From Knufia peltigerae (Eukaryota; Ascomycota; Eurotiomycetes; Chaetothyriales; Trichomeriaceae), in contig JAPDRN010000086.1 of NCBI GenBank assembly GCA_030247855.1, positions 84,267-148,266 of the forward strand: DNA of 64,000 nucleotides, written 5' to 3'. Positions 45,432 to 57,417 of the stretch are shown one piece after another. The notes under the pieces were generated by a model. It did not search any database. It saw only the letters and a program-made list of their open reading frames with translations, and was not told the DNA's origin. The position numbers were made by a program, and so were the translations under genes. The stretch's first letter is position 1. Each line of letters starts with the position of its first letter.

Positions 45432-45837
45432 ATCTAGGAGGGGAGGGCTCAAGTGGTTTTGAGGGGGTTAAATGAATATGATGAAGCAATGACCTAGATC
45501 AAAACGAACTTGTTCGGGATATTTCCCTCTCCGCAGCTGCAACATTGAAATGTGTTACAACCTCGTATTGCAGCGTTGAATATTTTACGAGGCTGCACTT
45601 GCCCAGATCTGGAATTTTTGAACATATCTTGTACAGCAAATCCATCTCTTTTTTCCCCCCGGAAATCCAACACCGTTTAAAAAGTAGCATTTCAGGCCCC
45701 ACTTGACCGGCAAAGGTGTGCACGCTGTTTTCTGCCCACATGAAATCCAGTTTGATCTGGTCTGGTGAAATATATCTTCTTACTGCTTACATGAGGTGAA
45801 TAAAAACGGCCCGTTATCGGCCTGCAACCAACAGAGG
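45432..45837. other. Intergenic region
   Basis: About 400 bp between two plus-strand genes. No feature is recognised. Confidence 0.5.
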
Positions 45838-47562
45838 ATGCCGGCAGAGATACCAGGCTACTACTACGACGCCTCCGCGAACCGTTATTTCAAGATCCAA
45901 GCCAACCACATTGCCCCCGCCGGCGCCAACTACAGCCGGCAAGCCGTCAACGCGCAACGTGCCATCGAGGAGACGGTCCGACGTGAGGAAGCGTCAAGAT
46001 GGACCAAAAATGCCGCCACCGTTTCGCGGTCTTCGATTCTACAGCACCCCCTGTTCTCGTTTGAGCGACGCCTGGGCGACCTCCACAAAGGCGCTGGCTC
46101 GATTGTCGCAGAGTACTATGCCGCCGGGCTCACGGGCCAGAGCGCAGTCTGCACCCGACGACGTGGCAAGCAGGGCTCTGTGACGGAGGACTGGAGGCCG
46201 ACTTTTTCTCAGAAATTCACCATCGGGTCATCGGGCGAACTGATCGCATCGATCGACAACATACACCAGCTGTACAGACGCAGACGTGGTGATCATGGGG
46301 CACGCGAGCGTGTGCATGCCGTCGAGTACGCAGGTGGAGTCGTCGTGTTGCCTCGTTCGTCCTGTCCAAAGGTGCCACGGCGTCTAAACCGTAGAACTCC
46401 CCTCGCCCTCGGCCTCGACTCCGACGGCGACGGCGACGATGACGACGACGGGGCCTGGCCCGATGTCGGCTACGATGAACACGACGAAAGGCGCGCCAGC
46501 GGATATCTTTATGATTACAACCACCACCAAATCATCCACAACCCTTCGCCCGGCGCGGATTGTCTCGTTCCGGCCGGCGCCGGTGCTGTAGTATGGACTC
46601 GTCGCAACCCGGGCAGCGAGACCTCTCACCTCACGAGGACACGGTACGTGGCCGAGCAGGATGTCGGGCCCGCCGCCCGCCGAGCGTCCTTCGAGCCACC
46701 GTTGGTCGCCTCCATCACATATGCTGTACCGTTTCATGTGCTGGACATGGCGGCGTCGCCGACGCAAAGAATGGCCGCGATGGCCACGAGCGACGGCCTC
46801 GCTCTTTCCCTCATACCCGAAACCGCTGACGAGTTGGTCAAAGGATTCTTCATGACGGGAGTGGTGGGCGAACAGATGTCCGTGACGTTCAAGGACGAGA
46901 ACACGATCATCACCGGGACCAGGTCGGGGCGGGTGACGCTGTGCGATGTCCGTGACCGCGCCCTCGAATCCGGGTCGGCCAGTGTCATGCGCATCCAACA
47001 TTCCAGCGCCATCAGTGGTCTGGCCGCCCTCCCACAGGACGGCGGTGGTCACCGCGTGCTCGTCAATGGCCTACAGGACATGAAGATGTACGATCTCCGC
47101 TTCGCCCCGTCTCCGTCATCCGAGACGTCTTCTTCTTCGCCGTCGACACGTCGGAAATCCCCGTCGCGATCGAGATCGAGATCGAAATCCAAACACCGCC
47201 GTCACCAGCACCACCGCCGCCAACGCCACGAAAGAGGGAATTCCACGCCTCCCTGCCTGACGTTCAACGTGCCCCCTTCGCGCGCGCAGAACCGGTACGG
47301 CCTGGGCTTCGCGTACGACCCGGAGCTGAACGTCGTGCTCCGCGCGTCCACCGACGACGTGGCCAACCACCGCGTCGGCATCTGGTCCGCGAGCACCGGC
47401 CAACTGCTGCCGGGCCCCTTGAACGACCGCCAGTTCCGGGCGCCCGTGACGTGCATCGACGTCAGCAGGATCAGGGACGGGCCGAAGAGTATTCTGCTGG
47501 CGACGGGCGGCGACATCGTGGAGTGGACGCCCCAGGGGAGAGGAGGGCCTGACGACGTTTAG
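45838..47562 (+). CDS. WD40 protein resembling DCAF4 (WDR21)
   Basis: A single-exon protein of 574 residues. The N-terminus IPGYYYDASANRYFKIQANH is the diagnostic opening of DDB1- and CUL4-associated factor 4 proteins. They present substrates to, or regulate, Cul4-DDB1 ubiquitin ligases. The rest is a divergent beta-propeller; recognisable blades include GRVTLCDVRD, QHSSAISGLAALPQDGG and NHRVGIWSASTGQLLPG. Insertions include an acidic run (DSDGDGDDDDDG) and a basic RS/His segment (RKSPSRSRSRSKSKHRRHQ), suggesting a nuclear location. The ATG at 45838 is the first in frame, since the open frame upstream begins with GTG. The coding sequence is markedly GC-rich compared with its flanks. Confidence 0.82.
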   Translation: MPAEIPGYYYDASANRYFKIQANHIAPAGANYSRQAVNAQRAIEETVRREEASRWTKNAATVSRSSILQHPLFSFERRLGDLHKGAGSIVAEYYAAGLTGQSAVCTRRRGKQGSVTEDWRPTFSQKFTIGSSGELIASIDNIHQLYRRRRGDHGARERVHAVEYAGGVVVLPRSSCPKVPRRLNRRTPLALGLDSDGDGDDDDDGAWPDVGYDEHDERRASGYLYDYNHHQIIHNPSPGADCLVPAGAGAVVWTRRNPGSETSHLTRTRYVAEQDVGPAARRASFEPPLVASITYAVPFHVLDMAASPTQRMAAMATSDGLALSLIPETADELVKGFFMTGVVGEQMSVTFKDENTIITGTRSGRVTLCDVRDRALESGSASVMRIQHSSAISGLAALPQDGGGHRVLVNGLQDMKMYDLRFAPSPSSETSSSSPSTRRKSPSRSRSRSKSKHRRHQHHRRQRHERGNSTPPCLTFNVPPSRAQNRYGLGFAYDPELNVVLRASTDDVANHRVGIWSASTGQLLPGPLNDRQFRAPVTCIDVSRIRDGPKSILLATGGDIVEWTPQGRGGPDDV

Positions 47563-47908
47563 GGAATTGATACTGACACTCAGTACAACCACCAATTGTT
47601 TTATTTATTGTTGAACAAAACGAAAATCCGGTACCGTTTGGAGTCCAACTTTGAATCGCCGGGGAGTGTCTCTTTTCATGGATAGTCTCGGGCAGAGGAC
47701 GTCTTGGACCATCGTTACGATTAACGAATGAACGAAGTCAACGACATTATGTGACCACACGATCTTCCCTCAATCTGTACTGTACTGCTCTAGTGTATTC
47801 ATAGGTAGGCTTAAAGATAATTTCATTGACTACTTCCGTACATGATTTAAAGGCGCCGCATCCCAACCCGCCCACCCATTGACTAGTCAGTCGCCCAGTT
47901 GAATCTTT
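47563..47908. other. Convergent 3' region
   Basis: About 350 bp between the 3' ends of the DCAF4-like gene and VMA1. No feature is seen beyond AT-rich terminator-like sequence. Confidence 0.5.
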
Positions 47909-49834
47909 CTATTCATCGCTAACACTAGCAAACTTCTCCGACATGTTTTGCAGCAGCTTATCGTACTTGTTCGATACCTCCTCTTGGTTGTCTGGCAATT
48001 CAAACTTCATGCTTCGAAGGCCGTGCTGGATATCACCCGTCGACTCTCTGACCTTCGCCCACGACAAGCCGCTCGAGACAGCCTTTTGTGCTTCGTCGTG
48101 GAATTGCATAAAGGCTTTCATCATATACTCAGTCTTCCACAGAGGACAGAACTGGTCGTAATCACTATAACCGTTCTGTTGTAGGAAGTCGTCCTTCAAC
48201 ATGGCGGCAACATCAAGAATGATTTTATCCGAGTCACCCAGCGCGGATTTACCGACGAGCTGAACGACTTGATCGAGATCTTCCGAATTGGTCAAAAGTT
48301 CTTTGATACGGTCTCGGAGCTTGGGGAAATCGGCATGGTCTTTGGAGTAGAACTTGTCGAGGATGTTGGTGTATTTGCTGTATGACAAAGAGGTATTGAC
48401 ACTGGGAAAATGCTTTCGCTGAGCAAGTTTCTTGTCCAATCCCCAAAAGACCTGCACGATACCTAGGGTAGCAGATGTAACAGGATCTGAGAAATCGCCA
48501 CCAGGCGGTGAGACCGCACCCACAATGGAGATACTGCCGGTACGTTCTGGAGATCCGAGGGCAACCGAGTTACCAGCTCGTTCGTAGAAAGAGGCGAGCT
48601 TAGCTGACAGATAGGCTGGGAAACCCTGGTCAGCAGGCATCTCTCCAAGTCGACCGGAAATCTCTCGAAGAGCTTCTGCCCATCGCGACGACGAATCTGC
48701 CATCATTGCAACAGCCTTGCCCTGGTCCCTAAAATATTCCGCTACAGAAATTCCAGTGTAAATTGAGGCTTCTCGCGCAGCCACGGGCATGTTGGAAGTG
48801 TTTGCAATCAAGCAGGTTCGCTTCATGATGGGCTCTTTGCGGCCGTCAATTGTGATGGAAAGCTCAGGAAAGTCCATCAAGACTTCGGCCATTTCGTTAC
48901 CTCGTTCACCTACAATCGCGTCAGAACCAATTCGTGGACTTTCGGTATCTCGTCATGACTTACCGCAGCCAACATAGACGATAATATCGCTGTTGGAAAA
49001 CTTCGAGACAGATTGTGAAATGACGGTCTTGCCGCAGCCGAAAGCCCCAGGTATGCACACAGTGCCACCTTGAACTGATGGGAAGAGGGCATCAAGCACT
49101 CGTTGACCAACGATAAAGGGTGAGTCTGCCTGCAATCTTTCGTTGACCGGTCTGGGAACACGGACTGGCCATGTGTGCATCATTGGGTATTCCTTGGTTT
49201 CTCCATTGAACTCAACCGTGAGGAGAGGTTGATCAACGGTATATTCGCCCTTGGGAGCAATTTTCTTGATTGTGCCCCGTGCCCTGGGCGGCATCAGGAT
49301 TCTGTGTTCATTCAACAAGCTGTTCTCAACGACTTTGCCCCAGATATCTCCGCCGCTGATGTGATCCCCCTCTTTCATAGTAGGTGTGAACGGCCATTTC
49401 TTCTTGCGGTCCAGTGCAGGGATGGAAATACCACGAGGAATGTAGATGCTGTTCGTGTCATCGGCGATTCCCTTCAGAGGTCGCTGAATGCCGTCGTAAA
49501 TGGTTTCCATCAACCCAGGTCCAAGCTCGACAGATAGAGGTTTGCCTGTTCGCTTGACAGGATCTCCCACAGTAACGCCAGCTAGCAACCAGTCAGCATT
49601 TGATATCGAAGTAATGCATCAGCGTTACGAACCAGTCTCTTCGTAAACCTGAATAGTAGCTTTATCGGCCTCTATCCGAATGACCTCACCAACTAGCTCG
49701 TCGTAGCCGACCTTGCAGAGCTCGTACATAGCCACACCGATCATGTTTTCTGCGATAATGACGGGACCGGAGATGGAGAAGACGAGGCCATTCTGGTCGT
49801 CGGAACCGATTCCACTCTCTTTTGAAGCAGGCAT
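47909..49834 (-). CDS. VMA1: V-type proton ATPase catalytic subunit A
   Basis: Three exons, 49834-49633, 49581-48964 and 48909-47909, give 606 residues. Subunit A hydrolyses ATP in the V1 sector and drives proton pumping into vacuoles. Landmarks are VFSISGPVIIAENMIGVAMYEL, the Walker A loop GAFGCGKT (about 246-253), VYVGCGERGNEMAEVL, the Walker B region AVAMMADSSSRWAEALREI and SPPGGDFSDPV. No intein is present: VYVGC runs straight on to GERGNE. The first donor is GTTCGT, weaker than usual. Start 49834 (MPASKESG) matches the typical family length. However, the frame stays open for 82 more codons to an ATG at 50080, so a longer N-terminus is possible. Identification is firm. Confidence 0.95.
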
Positions 49835-51537
49835 CCTTCTGTATGTTCGTGCGGTAGACTGTAACTGCTGAAGGGGTTGAGGAAAGGCGAAGACAGAGTC
49901 GTGGTGGGAGCTAGGACCGGCAAGCTCTTCCTCAAGGTCGTCTTCGATAAGATCAGGAAGGCCAAGCTGAAGTTGCAGATACTTGATGTCAGATAGACTG
50001 GCAAGATCGTCAATGCTCTTCCCGGTGATGAACTCGACTAGAGACTTTTTGCGAGAAAGACGAGGACGAAACCCAAGCATCCATAAGGTATGAAATCATT
50101 GACCCAAAGACACCTATTAATTAGAATTTGAAGGCAACAGCGGGCTGGTGGCAGGGTGGACCGTGTTGCAGCTGCCAGTTAGTGCTGGTATCGAGTACGG
50201 GTAGTGGGTGGGTGGTTCCTCCAGTATGGAGTACCTTATCTTGGGTACCACTCCGTACTTAACAGGTAGAGCAATGGCTCTGGTAAGCACGTCTATCGGC
50301 AATCAAGCCTGTGCACCGTGCCTACAGCTGCGCCTGAAACCGCCAGGACCATAGCTTGACATGCTGCTTGTTACCTGGATTCACTGAGAGGGCGCTCTCG
50401 GGAGCAAAACCACCCATAGCTGTCCGCAAATGATGATACAGGCTTAACCTCGGTAGACAGGCAGCTTATGATCAAACATCTGGGTCATTATTGAGGCGCC
50501 TACTCAATCCTGCTGTTACTTTCTCTCTACAAGGCGAGAATGAAGTAACGATTTAGAGAGATAATGGATCGCTATCTGACAAACTGGCCACTATTTCATT
50601 AAATCTACAGTACTCAATGCCTTTAGGGTCGATAAGGTAACGAGCCATTCCTCCTTCGAAAATCTTCTTCTGGAATTCTCGCTATCACCTTCACGTGAAG
50701 CGATTCGTGAACGGTCATTCATACATGGTACATTGGCGATTAAACTCTTTCCGACCTTGAGGGCCATGCCACCAAAAGGCTGCTAAATGAAGCCAACATT
50801 CTCTTCCGATCTTAATGTTGAGTCTGGAACCATCATCGACTCATGACGACGGAAAAGTGTCTGTTCTCTGCTGCGCGGGGTTCGAGCGTGCTTCAGCTCT
50901 TGGTCGTGGCCATGGCTCGAGAGGTTGCAGATAGTGGGAGTTTTAGCAGGACTGAAACAGGGCCATGTGCCTATCGTAGACGCGATTGTAGATGGATTTG
51001 CGTGCCCGGCACCGTTCACCGACTCTGGACAGTCAAATGGTCGCAATGTCAGGCTCAAAGACAGCAAGGACAGCAAGGACAGCAAGGACAGCAAGACACG
51101 ATGGCCTAGCTTAGTTAGCCTTGGTCCTCGTACTTGGCTGCTCCGACTTAGCAGTGCATCATCCCTCCGACATGCCCCATCTCCATCTGTCATCTGCCTC
51201 TATGACCACCAGCGACTACAACTACCATTCTACAACACTCCCAACTCTCCGTATCTTATTCAATCTTGCATTGCTGGTTATCTTTGACCGAGTGCTACTC
51301 CATCTTTGCATCGAGTCACTCAGCTGGAACTGCCTGTGTATCTGTCCCCTCTTTCTACGTCGTCGATCCTGCTGCATCCATTCGCGAGGCACTATCTTAT
51401 CCTGGCCTCAATTCCCGCTTCCGCTGGTGCACAGGTTGCAGGGGCTATAAATGAATGTACATAACCACAAGCCTCACAGGCCTTGAAATTCCCCAGAATA
51501 ACCCTCTGAAGAATCCATCTGCACCTTCGCCATCCAG
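49835..51537. other. Divergent intergenic region (VMA1 / Gid7-like)
   Basis: About 1.7 kb. It holds the VMA1 promoter or N-terminal extension (49835-50080), two GGAGTACC/ACTCCGTA boxes at about 50226-50260, and the 9-bp tandem repeat at 51060-51095. From about 51170 it holds a CT-rich leader that probably includes a first exon of the Gid7-like gene, which I could not fix. Confidence 0.45.
51060..51095 (+). repeat. 9-bp tandem repeat, four copies
   Basis: Four perfect copies of GACAGCAAG in tandem, about 480 bp upstream of the Gid7-like open frame. The unit is a multiple of three, but no coding frame here is supported. Confidence 0.85.
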
Positions 51538-53947
51538 GTGTGCCTTGAAGACAGTGGTCCCAACGATCCTGACTTAGATACCGGCGGCTTTGGCCGCCAC
51601 CACGAGCTGGCAAACCACCATTCAACTGACGACAACCCAATCACTACCGACCACCCAACCATCTCGATCCCTCCTTCAAATACTTCCATCACAGATTCCT
51701 TTGCCCAATCCCCAATTTCACCTCCCAGTCCCTCAACCGAAACGTCGACGACGCAAGTGCCTCCCACTCTTTCCAACAACTCTATACCGAACCCACCACC
51801 TATAGAGCAGGTGCAGGATAGTCAAGAGCGGGGTCGACGAAGGAGACGGCGGTCATCCTCCCCAGAGCTCGGCCATCTGAGTGACGCATCTGCTGAAGCA
51901 GGTCCTTCCACTGATTCTCGCCCGAGACACACACACTCCCAGAGAAAGCGCAGGAGAACAAATAGACACAATATGAGAGTTAATGACAACTTAGGGCAAG
52001 CATACTCCAATGGTCATACCGCAAGCTCGAATGGTTCAACACCTCGGAAACCCTTACACAATGCTGTCAATGGACACCCCTCGACCAGTCTCAATGGATC
52101 AGCCCCACCCTTTGCCAACGGTGCAGTCAAGAAATCTTCCCTACTACGATCAGGGACATATCGGGGTCATAACCGGGAGGAGGTTGTAAGAATCCTGGTT
52201 CAAGGTTTACTGGACATGGGTTACGCGAATGCCGCAGAATGCCTAAGCGAAGAGAGTGGCTATAATTTGGAGAGCCCTGCTGCGGCTGCATTCCGAAGCG
52301 CAGTCATGGCCGGCGCATGGTCGGATGCTGAAGCAATTCTACTGGGCTCGCCCCGAAGTGATATTGCGGAAGGCTCACTTGTCGATGACGATCAAGATGG
52401 AGAAGGCTTAGTGCTTGCAGAAGGGGCCGACCGTGATCAGATGCTATTTTTGATTCGACAACAAAAGTTCCTAGAGCTTCTAGACAATCGAGATCTGAGC
52501 ATGGCTCTCATGGTACTGAGGCAGGAATTAACGCCGCTGGGCCATGACGTCCATCAACTACATGCCCTCTCAACGCTTCTAATGTGTCCTCCTGAAGATC
52601 TGAGGACCAAGGCCCACTGGGGTGGCACTGTGGCAGAGTCACGCAAGATGCTGCTCCAGGATCTGTCTATGTCGATAGCCCCTTCTGTCATGATCCGAGA
52701 CCACCGGTTGGCCGAGCTCTTCGACCAGATAAAGCAACATCAGATAAATCAGTGTTTATACCACAACACTTCAGTGGCCCCGTCACTTTACTCAGATCAT
52801 CTTTGCGATCGAGACGACTTTCCCTCCCGTACATCGATCGAACTCCAAGATCATTCTGGGGAGGTATGGCACGTTCAGTTTTCCCACGACGGCACGAAGT
52901 TGGCGACCGCCAGCCAAGACCGGACTGTCAATGTATACGAAACTGTTACTTTCAAACGCATTCACGAATTCAAGCAACATACCGCAGAGGTCACTTACAT
53001 CGCTTGGAGTCCAGATGACACGAAGATCATTTCTTGTTGCCAAGATGGCAAAGCTAGAGTATGGGATGTTGAGACCGGCAGGTTAACAGTCACACTGCAG
53101 CATAACTCTGAAGAGCCTTCTTATGGTATCACTGCTGCAGCATGGACTCCTGATTCGATGGGATTTGTGACGGCAAGTCATGATAGAAGTTGCCAACTCT
53201 GCTACTGGAGCCTTCTTGCAGAAGTGCCGGACACGCCCATTTATGTCTGGCCCGAGGGATTCCGAGTCCAGGACGTCGCAATCACAAATGATGGCCATTG
53301 GCTTGTTGCTCTCGATCCGCAGAACGTCATTCGGATTTTTGATTTGCATAACTATCGAGAGGAGCCTCCCATTAGGACTGCTGGCAAGATGACAAGTATC
53401 TCACTGAACCATGATGGCAGCGTGGTCCTTGTGAACCTTGCATTGGGTGAGGTACAGATGATAGATCTTGTCACAAGAGATACTGTGCGCAGTTTTAAAG
53501 GGCAAAAGCAAGGCGAATTCGTGATTAGGAGTTGCTTTGGAGGAGCAGCAGAGAATTTCGTGGTCAGCGGCTCGGAAGGTGGGTCAATTGCACAAAGTCG
53601 TGTGCACTCTTACTGATTTTATCACAGATGGCCTTATATACGTGTGGCACAAGGAAAACGAAAATCTCATTGAGAAGTTGTCGGGGCATGGTCGAGGCGC
53701 TGGCGGCAAGGAATGTGTGACAACGGTTGACTGGAATCCTCGAGATGCATCCATGTTTGCGTCCGGAGGGGATGACCGTAAAGTGCGCATGTAAGTGGGC
53801 TTCAACTTATCTTAAAGACTCAAAACTGACTCAATCTTTAGCTGGTCGGCCGCACCACCTCCTGTCGATGGTCTTTCCAATATCCTGAACACACCTGTTG
53901 CACGTGGCGATTCGGGTCGGGTGAGTGCTATGAGATCAACGTTGTAA
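51538..53947 (+). CDS. GID7: LisH/CTLH-WD40 protein, Gid7/WDR26 type (5' end unresolved)
   Basis: Three exons are read, 51538-53578, 53628-53790 and 53842-53947, giving about 769 codons. The first has no ATG before 51973, although its Ser/Pro-rich upstream part looks coding. A missing first exon spliced to the CATCCAG at 51537 is therefore likely. A LisH-CTLH block (REEVVRILVQGLLDMGYANAAECLSEESG in part) precedes FLIRQQKFLELLDNRDLSMAL. A WD40 propeller follows, with blades such as HSGEVWHVQFSHDGTKLATA, HTAEVTYIAWSPDDTKI and the final DDRKVRIWSA. The C-terminus VSAMRSTL matches WDR26 relatives. Gid7/WDR26 is a subunit of the GID/CTLH E3 ubiquitin ligase, which in yeast degrades gluconeogenic enzymes. 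Both downstream introns (49 and 51 bp) fit the consensus. Confidence 0.88.
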
Positions 53948-55048
53948 ACACACAGGAAGGTAGTTAGTTCTGATGGAGTTTTCAGGGGGGAGTATAACAT
54001 CATTCCAACCACGGTCTGCACAAGGTATAGAGGTTTGGATACAACATTGCATCTGAAGGAGTTCGTTTGCTGATGGCTCGCTATCCGCACCATCCACGGC
54101 ACTGAGGGATTTGTCACGGGTCATGACGAGTCGATTATCATTTGCATCAGGCAAGCATTGTTCTGAATTCGTACAGGAAGAGGGATCTGGACAGCTGCCC
54201 TTCCTACAGGGACAAAGCATAGATTTAGCTCGATATTCTATATCTCACCTTCTATCTGCAACAATATCATAGCGTCTTCCTTCCCGTACCTGACTGGGCG
54301 TGAAGTAGATGGATAGCTCGTCCACCACAGCAAGAGCTGACGTGTCACAGGTTGTCGTGTTTCACCTTCACTCGTGTCTCACCCTTACCACGAGAGTCAT
54401 TGAATGATGTAGGTCACTCACCAGTGCCCAACACGAGTTGCTTGTCAGATGTCCTGCAATGAGTTGAGATCTGAGAACCAGCTGATCTTACCCTACCCTT
54501 CTCAGGAAACGAGATTGGGAGGTGCCTGATCGCTTCGCCACAGTAATCAGCGCCGCATTTGCCATTCAAAGGCTGTAGCCTTGATGTAGTGCTCGATACT
54601 ACGTAGGCGGCGGGATAATTTGGGTCTTCAGCTAGACTCATAGGGATTCTCTGTTTGCCATGCTGTATGCCTGTTGCCTTGGAGTGTGGGTGTCCTCATG
54701 TCGTCAATGACGCGTCCGGCACACTTTCCGTTTCTTTTCGGCCGCCAAGAAAGTGTGGCTGCTAGCGATGGTGCTGCTGTTGTTAGTGCAGCCCATAACA
54801 CGCCTAAAGCCGGCGCAGGCGGACCCAAGTCACCAACTCCATCACCAACATCAACAGGCGCAGGTGCATCATCCCAAGTTCTGGCCAGCAGTGCGCAAAC
54901 ACACATCACTCACAACACCACACAATCGACTTCCTTGCAAGAACAACCTCTTGAAGTTGCTCTGCGTCGTTCTGCCACATTCAGTCTTGAGTCTGCACCT
55001 CCTATTCTTCTCGACAACAATCCTCTACCACTGTCATTTGCCCCAACC
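53948..55048. other. Intergenic region and possible Vps1 extension
   Basis: About 1.1 kb between two plus-strand genes. The last 350 bases (from an ATG at 54698) are open in frame with VPS1. They encode an Ala/Ser/Thr/Pro-rich stretch that may be leader or a longer N-terminus. Nothing is recognised in the rest. Confidence 0.4.
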
Positions 55049-57417
55049 ATGGCCGCACCGCCGGGGGGTTATTCGTGAGTGCCTGCTGATAGTCAACAAA
55101 CCACATCTCGATCAACCAACTAATACTACAACAGAATTAACGTCAACGATCCGAGTCTGATCGCTCTCGTCAACAAGCTACAAGATGTGTTCACGACAGT
55201 GGGAGTATGCTTTCCCTTGATTCCGAACACTTGTTCACATGCCAGACTGGTTCAATGGAGCTGACCGTCATTGCCCTAGGTACAAAATCCCATAGATCTT
55301 CCACAGATTGTTGTGGTCGGATCGCAGTCAAGTGGAAAGAGTTCCGTGCTAGAAAACATTGTCGGGAGAGACTTGTAAGCCCAGCAGCCACTCTGGCCCA
55401 TCCTTAGTTCCAATGACTAACTTGCGATTACAGTCTACCTCGAGGCTCCGGAATTGTGACGCGAAGACCCCTCGTCCTTCAACTGATCAACAGACCTCCT
55501 CCTGCAAAAATGCAATCGAATGGCGTCTCAGAAGAAGAACTAAAAAAGACCAGCGACAGCCAGGCCAATGTTGATGAGTGGGGAGAATTCCTCCACTTGC
55601 CAGGACAAAAATTCTTTGACTTCAATAAGATCCGTGACGAAATCGTGAAGGAAACAGAGGCGAAAGCGGGACGAAATGTTGGCATCTCGCCCGCGCCCAT
55701 CAACTTGCGCATCTACTCACCCAATGTCCTCACTTTGACACTGGTTGATCTGCCAGGCTTGACAAAAGTGCCTGTTGGTGATCAGCCGCGCGATATTGAA
55801 AGACAGATCAAAGAGATGGTCCTCAAGCAAATATCGAAGCCCAATGCCATCATTCTCGCTGTCACCGCTGCAAATGTAGATCTAGCCAATTCGGACGGTC
55901 TGAAGCTTGCCCGAGAAGTCGATCCGGAGGGTCAGAGAACCATTGGTGTGCTAACCAAGATTGACTTGATGGACTCTGGAACCGATGTTGTCGATATTCT
56001 AGCCGGGCGAATCATCCCACTCAGACTAGGCTACGTACCCGTGGTCAACCGAGGCCAGCGGGACATCGAGAACAAGAAGAGGATAGACCTGGCTTTGAAA
56101 GCAGAGAAGGAATTCTTCGACAATCATCCTTCTTATCGTAACAAGGCCTCCTATTGCGGCACTCCATATCTGGCTCGAAAGCTGAATCTTATCTTGATGA
56201 TGCACATCAAACAGACACTACCTGACATCAAAAACCGCATTACCGGTTCACTTCAGAAATACTCCCAGGAACTTGAGCAACTGGGGGCTGGAGATCTCCT
56301 CGGGAACAACAGCTCAAACATTGTCCTCAATATCATTACCGAGTTTGCCAACGAATACAGAACCGTTCTCGAGGGACATAGCCAGGAATTATCCAGCAAC
56401 GAACTTTCTGGTGGCGCCAGAATTTCGTTCGTCTATCATGAACTATACTCGAATGGCATCAAAGCCATCGACCCTTTTGAACAGGTCAAGGACATTGATA
56501 TTCGGACAATGTTGGTCAATTCTTCAGGTTCATCGCCTGCACTGTTCGTGGGTACTACTGCATTCGAAATTATTGTTAAGCAACAAATCAAACGACTTGA
56601 AGAACCATCATTGAAATGTGTGTCGCTGGTCTTCGACGAACTCGTACGCATTTTGCAACAGTTGCTTACGAAACAACTCTTCCGACGATATCCTCAGCTG
56701 AAAGAAAGATTCCATGGAGTTGTGATTGCATTCTTCAGGAAAGCCATGGAACCAGCGAATAAACTGGTCAAGGATCTAGTTGCAATGGAAGCCTGCTACA
56801 TCAATACCGGACATCCTGATTTCTTGAACGGTCACCGTGCTATGGCCATTGTCAATGAAAGGCATAATGCCACCAAGCCCACTCAGGTGGATCCAAAGAC
56901 TGGCAAACCACTTCCCCCCTCGGTTCCGCCGCGGGCCAACTCACCAGGTCTTCCCACTGACGGTACAGACACCAATTCGGGCTTCTTTGGGTCATTCTTT
57001 GCAAGTAAGAACAAGAAGAAGATGGCCGCAATGGAGCCTCCTCCCCCCACTCTAAAGGCCAGTGGAACACTTTCAGAGCGTGAAAACCAAGAAGTTGAAG
57101 TCATCAAGCTCTTGATCAACAGCTACTTCAACATTGTCCGAAGGACCATGATCGACATGGTCCCTAAAGCTATCATGCTGACTCTTGTACAGTAAGTAAA
57201 TTGGTTCAGGGCTGACATTTAAATCATGCCGTGCTTACAATCATCTAGGTTCACAAAAGACGAGATGCAGCGAGAACTCCTTGAACAAATGTACAGAGCA
57301 CAAGAACTTGACGAACTTTTGAAGGAAAGCGACTACACTGTCAGACGACGGAAAGAGTGCCAGCAAATGGTGGAGAGTTTGAGCAAGGCCAGTGAGATTG
57401 TTAGCCAGGTGCAATAG
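55049..57417 (+). CDS. VPS1: Dynamin-related GTPase Vps1
   Basis: Five exons, 55049-55074, 55135-55204, 55280-55374, 55434-57191 and 57249-57417, give 705 residues. The G domain is complete: P-loop GSQSSGKSS (46-54), switch segment LPRGSGIVTRRP, DLPGLTKVPVGDQP and TKIDLMD. The middle domain and GED are joined by a variable insert (PPSVPPRANSPG then GFFGSFFASKNKKKMAAMEP). The GED ends RRRKECQQMVESLSKASEIV. The insert and the VGVQNPIDLPQ start are those of Vps1 rather than Dnm1. Vps1 drives membrane scission in vacuolar sorting, endosomal recycling and peroxisome division. No PH or proline-rich domain is present, as expected. An in-frame ATG 117 codons upstream (54698) offers an alternative start. 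Confidence 0.95.

Noticed and set aside
46384..47052. 222-codon minus-strand open frame
   Set aside because: Antisense shadow of the GC-rich DCAF4-like gene; no conserved motifs.
47909..49834. VMA1 intein
   Set aside because: The VYVGC and GERGNE segments are joined directly after a normal 54-bp intron, so no intein is present.
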